DNA of 64,000 nucleotides from Tetranychus cinnabarinus (lineage: Eukaryota; Arthropoda; Arachnida; Trombidiformes; Tetranychidae): assembly GCA_022266195.1 (NCBI GenBank), contig WHVY01000007.1:1860001-1924000 (forward strand), in the 5' to 3' direction. Shown here in pieces: positions 59,727-64,000 of this stretch (positions are counted from its first letter, which is position 1; each line of letters opens with the position of its first letter). The notes below the pieces were generated by a model, which did not search any database, was not told where the DNA came from, and was given only the letters and a program-made list of their open reading frames with translations. The position numbers were made by a program, and so were the translations under genes.

Positions 59727-61629
59727 ATGGAATCTGTTTATAAATTAAAAGTGGTTGGTGGGTTAAATTTTACCGAAAGAAAGTGTATTTTTTCACTTGA
59801 TGGAAAATTATTGTTGACTATTGCTACAAATTGTATTCTTATTTTTGTTGTCGATGATGGTTCTCCTTATGGAACACTTACTATCACCTCAGATGAAAAT
59901 AAGAGTTCCAGGAAGAGCTCTTTTGCTGAAGATATTTGTAATATTGTTCTCAATCCATATTCACCTGAATCTTCGGTAATCAGTTTCACCAACCGTGGCA
60001 GGATTACATTTTGGAATTATCTAAAAGTTAATCAAATTAAAGAGTTCAATATTTTCTCTTCTCTTTATCCTGATATTCAATCTTCGTTGACTCTTCTTTA
60101 TGGACTTGTGGTTAAACCCGAAAATGATGATGACAACATTTCAGATTTGACCATTTATCATGCAACCATGTTTTGTGATAAACCTTACCTTTATTATTGT
60201 ACTATTGGGCAAATCGAGCAAATGACCAAGTCATCTGTTTCCAAAGATAAACCGAGGAAATCAAAAGCCGGCTCTCAAGTTTCACTTGATAGGCTGAAAT
60301 CTATGGCTACTAACATTCGATATGATCCTGATCGTGCTTTGGTTGGTATTGTTACAGGAGCTAGAAATAAGTTTCTAGCCGCAATTGACGGAAATTTCAT
60401 CAATATAATCCATCTTCCTTACTCGACATCCACTGGAGGTATTGCTCACAAACAAGCTCGTAATTTCTTCACATGCTTAACAGCTCATGCAACAGAGTAT
60501 CTTCTAGCTGCTGGCGACTCTCTTGGACGAGTGCATATATATCGAGAAGATTTCTGCTTTTCTCATCAGCCAATTAGAAGTATAACTCACTGGCATCATT
60601 CACCAGTTGCTGATTTATGTTTCTCGCCATCTGGGTCTTATCTTTACTCAGGTGGATTTGAATCAGTACTAGTTCGGTGGGATATTTCTTTCAGTCATGA
60701 AAACAATTTCTATCCTAGATTGGGCTCTCCAATTCGATATGTGATCTGTGATAGTTTAAATCAAAAAATTTTGACCTGCCATGAGAACAATACTTTTCAT
60801 TGTGTTGGCTCGACTTTTGACGTAAATTTTCCTGCTCTCGGTGGTCTTACTCTTTTACCGCCAACAGATTTTCTTCGAGCTCCACAAAACATTTCTTGGG
60901 ATCCAAAATCATCCAGCATCGTGCTAAGGGGAAAATGTGGCCATCTTCAGTTTTATTCACCCTTCAAGGAACAACAACTATTCCAGCTAGATGTAGTTGG
61001 TATGAACTATCTGCCACCAGAAGTAGATCGGGTAATCATAAATGTTGATGTCGCTCGTTTCTGTGTCTCTTCCAATGGCGAGTGGATATCAACACTTGAA
61101 TATCGTGAGGATGGTGTTATGATGCCAGAGATGAGACTAAAGTTTTGGCAATATCTTGATTCTTCGGAAAACAAATATAAATTGAATTCCTGCATACATT
61201 TACCTCATAAGAAACCTGTTAATAAGATGAAATTTTCGCAAGACTCTAATTTTATGGTCACAACTAGTAGGGATACTGAATTCAAGATTTGGCATCTTGT
61301 CAAAGAAGATTCTGGTAAACCTGATGGCAAAACATATTGGATTTGTGGACGAGTGGGCAATTTGAATAGATTTTCAACGCCCGAAGAAATAGCAGTCTCA
61401 TCTGATTTTTCTTTGTTAGCAATTTCTTTCGGTGCTAATGTAACTATTTGGGATACAAGTGACTACAATCTCGAATCTAGAGGAACCTTTGTTCCACCAA
61501 AAGACTCTCATCTCAGTTCGATTGACCAAACTATACTATCAATTGGTTTTGGTAGTGATATTCAATCCAATTTGCTTTTTGAAACTCGCTCTTCGTCAGT
61601 CAGGGTTTGCGATCTCTTGAATTACTCAG
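59727..61629 (+). CDS. WDR75: WDR75 exon 1
   Basis: 1903 bases, leaving in phase 1 at ACTCAG|GTATTT. It carries nearly all of the WD40 repeats. Without splicing the frame would end shortly after, at 61644-61646. Confidence 0.92.
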
Positions 61630-62473
61630 GTATTTTTAATTTTTGATTTATAAGTATAACTTGATCTTAATCCTAATCAATTCTAATAATTCTCCTTCTT
61701 TATTTTTCAATTTAGTTAAACAACTTTGGAAACCACCTAAAAATACTTATATCAAATTCAATCTTTATGATGATCAAAAGAATAGAATGGCATGTTATTT
61801 AACTAATGGAACAGTCGTTTTACTGGACACGGAGAAGGAAATAGCTAAGATAACCTTATCCCATGCTACAGCTGATGTACGTTTGATGGTTTGTGGGATA
61901 TTTTTCCCTCTTCCACGAGTTTCAGATGATCCCATCTTTTCGCATCATGGAATGATTTTGATTGATCAATCGCAAAAGGTTTATGCAATCGGATTATCTG
62001 ACAACAAAGTTGAAGAACTGAGTCTAAGTGGGCCAATCGATGACGAGTTGGATGAAAATTTAACTCCATTCGCAAGGATGTGTAAGGAAGAACGATACAA
62101 AGTGAAAAAAGAAGAAAAGTTAAAACAATTGGAGCTCAATCAATATCTTGGACCTTCAATTACTCGTAAAAAATTGATTGAAGATGTATTTATCAAGGTT
62201 TCATCTCATATTTTACCTCCTGTTGAAAAATTTTGTACTTCATTTTTAACCTCTTTGCTGCAACTAAGCTCTTCTAATAGTAGTAATGACAATGTAAAAG
62301 AAATAGATAAATATTCTGATGCAAAAGCTTCAGATGACTCTAGTGATGAAGAAATTGATGAAAAATCTAAGGTTAAAGAAACAAACGATCAAGTACCAAT
62401 GGAAGTGGACAATGTTTTAGACGAAAAACCTGAATTCGTCTTTAATGAAAACTATGATTGGTTAAAAGATTAA
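59727..62473 (+). CDS. WDR75: WDR75 / UTP17, small-subunit processome WD40 protein
   Basis: Two exons (59727-61629, 61716-62473) give 886 residues; human WDR75 has 830. It is a nucleolar component of the t-UTP/UtpA subcomplex of the U3 snoRNP processome, needed for pre-rRNA transcription and 18S processing. The sequence reads as tandem WD40 propellers. Closest matches to the human protein are NFFTCLTAHATEYLLAAGDS then the blade ITHWHHSPVADLCFSPSG, YSGGFESVLVRWD and FYPRLGSPIRYV, the RGKCGHLQFYSP motif, and a later blade ending FKIWHL. The C-terminus is acidic and Ser-rich (DDSSDEEIDE) and ends in YDW, like the human tail. ATG has A at -3 and G at +4. Convergent with the SLC17 gene. Assignment secure. 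Confidence 0.93.
61630..61715 (+). other. WDR75 intron (86 bases)
   Basis: GT-AG intron with an AT-rich body and acceptor CAATTTAG. Removing it joins NYS to VKQLWKPP in frame. Confidence 0.9.
61716..62473 (+). CDS. WDR75: WDR75 exon 2
   Basis: 758 bases. Encodes the last propeller strands (YLTNGTVVLLDTEKE), then a helical Lys/Glu-rich part (ARMCKEERYKVKKEEKLKQL) and the acidic tail ending NYDWLKD. Confidence 0.92.
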
Positions 62474-62604
62474 TTATTTTTATTGTGTTGGCTTGAGTGA
62501 CAAATCAAGTCATCTTTAACACCCACCTCTGTATAATTGACCTCAAATATATTGAAACTTTTCGTTCATTAATGACCAGTAAATCTTTGAAATTATGAAT
62601 GTTT

Positions 62605-62610
62605 TTTATT
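62605..62610 (-). other. Candidate polyadenylation signal of the SLC17 gene
   Basis: AATAAA on the minus strand, about 80 bases past the stop codon at 62689. Another AATAAA (62681-62686) lies almost at the stop. No canonical signal was seen for WDR75 on the plus strand in this short gap, so the two 3' ends may overlap. Confidence 0.4.
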
Positions 62611-62688
62611 CATTTCTTTCTGCATTCCCGCAAACCATTTAAAATGAATATTTTATAGATTGGTTTAATAATTGAGAATGTTTATTAA

Positions 62689-62931
62689 TCAGTATTTAAA
62701 AACTAAAGCTGCTTGAGACATTCGCTGTTTCTTTCGTTCAAACCATAATCGGAATCGAGATACTTCAGGCATTTCTATTGAAACAACAGTTGCTATTGAA
62801 TTGGATCGATTCGGTGCTATTCCCCATGGCTGTGGAGTTGCTGAAGCAAATAGTATAAAGTAAAACCATCCAAGTATCATGATACACCCAGTTATGATGA
62901 ATATCATATTCCACTGAAAAGCATCATTCAC
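62689..62931 (-). CDS. SLC17 last exon
   Basis: 81 codons including TGA. Encodes the final membrane helix (FIITGCIMILGWFYFILFAS), PQPW, and a basic cytoplasmic tail. The preceding intron is 69 bases (62932-63000), a multiple of three with no in-frame stop. Confidence 0.9.
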   Translation of the reverse strand: MNDAFQWNMIFIITGCIMILGWFYFILFASATPQPWGIAPNRSNSIATVVSIEMPEVSRFRLWFERKKQRMSQAALVFKY

Positions 62932-64000
62932 CTGAAAAAGAGATGTAAATATATTTGTAATCATGAATTTCCAACTATAATATTCTTTTCTCAATTTTAC
63001 CTTAGAACTCAATATAGACTGAACTAGAATTGGTACCGTGATTCCACTTGCAGCTGATGCCGTATTTGTCATTCCAAATACTGTTCCAGATAAATCAGGA
63101 GACATTTCTGAAATCAATGGGATGTCGCCTCCAGTTCTTAACCCCAGAGCCAACATTGAAAAGGTTAAAATTATCAAGATAGACGTTTTATCATGACCAA
63201 GAAATGTTATTGTTATGAAACAAACTGCTGGTATCAATAAAGCTATTTGAGGAAAGATTCACAATTAGTTGAAAAGACGGTGATACTGAATTGATTAAGT
63301 TTTAAGGTTTATCAACATGTGATGGATGGAATCGATTGGTGTCGATTTGTTTGGTTTTTTTACTTACTGCAAGTTTCAAAAATTCTTCGAGTCATCGAGA
63401 CATGGACAATTTTCTTAATTATTATCCAATCTGCTAATGGACCTGAAACAATCATAGAGACACAAACGGCTATAAGAAGGTAAAAAATTATCCACTGATT
63501 AGTTTGATTTGTAAAAGACCAAATAAACATGAGGTAAGCTGGTAAACTGGTTGTAATTAAAATGTAACCAAAACTCCAGGCTCCTTGAGCAATCGTTATT
63601 GACCATAATTTTTTGCTGGTCCATAATTTATACCATTCAACTTTGACTATCTGTAAAATTAATCACTCAATCAACTATTGATATTTAATTTGTTAATCTG
63701 TTAATAGTTACCCTTCGACGTTGGTTGGAACAGGATTCTTTCTGTATGAGTCGTAACTCATATTCTGAAATCCACCGATGACTTGCTGGATCAGGTGTTA
63801 CCAGAAACCACCAGAAAAAGGTGAAAACACAATTTAATCCACCAATAGTGTACCAAATACTCGGCCAATCTCGTGATTGTGATAAATGGTTGATTGGATG
63901 ACAAAGATAGGCGGATAGAGGAATTGTGATCAATTGACCAAAGCTTGAACCAGCAAAGATGAAACTTAAAACTAAACCAAGCTCCGATTTAGGAAACCAG
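62689..64000 (-). CDS. SLC17-family anion/phosphate transporter, C-terminal part
   Basis: Four exons on the minus strand: >64000-63712 (partial), 63650-63368, 63242-63001 and 62931-62689. Phases match at every junction, giving 351 residues to TGA. This is the second half of a 12-helix major-facilitator transporter of the SLC17 group (sialin, vesicular glutamate, Na-phosphate types). Family marks: WFPKSELGLVLSFIFAGSSF then GQLITIPLSAYLC, the loop WISEYELRLIQKE, AYLMFIW in the seventh helix, RRIFET, SPDLSGTVFGMTNTASAASG before helix 11, and FASATPQPWG after the last helix. The usual NHxDIAP is replaced by LISEMSP, so it is a divergent member. The 5' part lies outside the window, so substrate cannot be judged. 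Confidence 0.9.
63001..63242 (-). CDS. SLC17 exon with helices 9-11 region
   Basis: 242 bases. The first two bases complete a Thr codon. Encodes LLIPAVCFITITFLG, then SMLALGLRTGG and the conserved GTVFGMTNTASAASG signature. Ends SSK in phase 0 before GTAAAA. Confidence 0.9.
63368..63650 (-). CDS. SLC17 exon with helices 7-8 region
   Basis: 283 bases, acceptor TTTTACAG, donor GTAAGT. Encodes WYKLWTSKKLWS, a helix ending TTSLPAYLMF, a second membrane span, then GPLADWIIIKK, the MFS loop motif of this group. Confidence 0.9.
63712..64000 (-). CDS. SLC17 exon, truncated by the window edge
   Basis: 289 bases in the window. Encodes helices 5-6 (FAGSSFGQLITIPLSAYLC, WPSIWYTIGGLN, FFWWFLVTPDP) and the central cytoplasmic loop, ending NQRRR in phase 0 before donor GTAACT. 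It continues past 64000. Confidence 0.88.

Noticed and set aside
1..64000. Many TTGATCAA and GTTGATCAAC palindromes
   Set aside because: TTGA and TCAA words are abundant throughout this AT-rich sequence, so the palindrome excess follows from word composition. No spacing pattern was seen.

Overview
The window is nuclear DNA from an animal, most likely an arthropod. Bases are about two thirds A+T by eye. Genes are broken by GT-AG introns ranging from 69 bases to 27 kb, and there is no operon-like packing or bacterial gene. The best taxonomic hint is the KCNQ channel, whose C-terminal assembly helices resemble arthropod KCNQ. A mite or other chelicerate is plausible, but the sequence alone does not settle it.

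Layout. (1) 2428-27902, plus strand: a KCNQ (Kv7) voltage-gated potassium channel. I reconstruct thirteen exons by joining splice sites and checking phase. All six membrane segments, the TVGYGD filter, the IQ-type calmodulin site, the conserved assembly helices and two very long low-complexity extensions are present. One linker exon before position 23506 must exist but was not found. (2) 27903-30621: intergenic DNA with a good CTCF-like motif at 29825. (3) 30622-58658, plus strand: a small three-exon gene for a 163-residue protein with a C-terminal helical/coiled-coil segment, which I could not name. Its second intron is 27 kb with no recognisable coding content. (4) 59727-62473, plus strand: WDR75/UTP17, a WD40 protein of the small-subunit processome, with one 86-base intron. 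(5) 62689 to the window end, minus strand: the C-terminal 351 residues of an SLC17-family transporter, four exons, running off the right edge. It converges tail-to-tail with WDR75 across about 215 bases.

The four genes have unrelated jobs (neuronal/muscle excitability, unknown, ribosome biogenesis, organic-anion or phosphate transport), so this is ordinary eukaryotic gene order, not a pathway cluster. No virus, CRISPR array, intact transposase, rRNA or intact tRNA was seen. The points most worth a second look are: a repeated ACTCCCAG octamer scattered through non-coding DNA with a cluster at 7071-7444; a 271-base foldback element flanked by TA in a KCNQ intron; a tRNA-Ala-like fragment; a convergent pair of CTCF-like motifs bracketing the 27-kb-intron gene; and the unusual termini of the channel.
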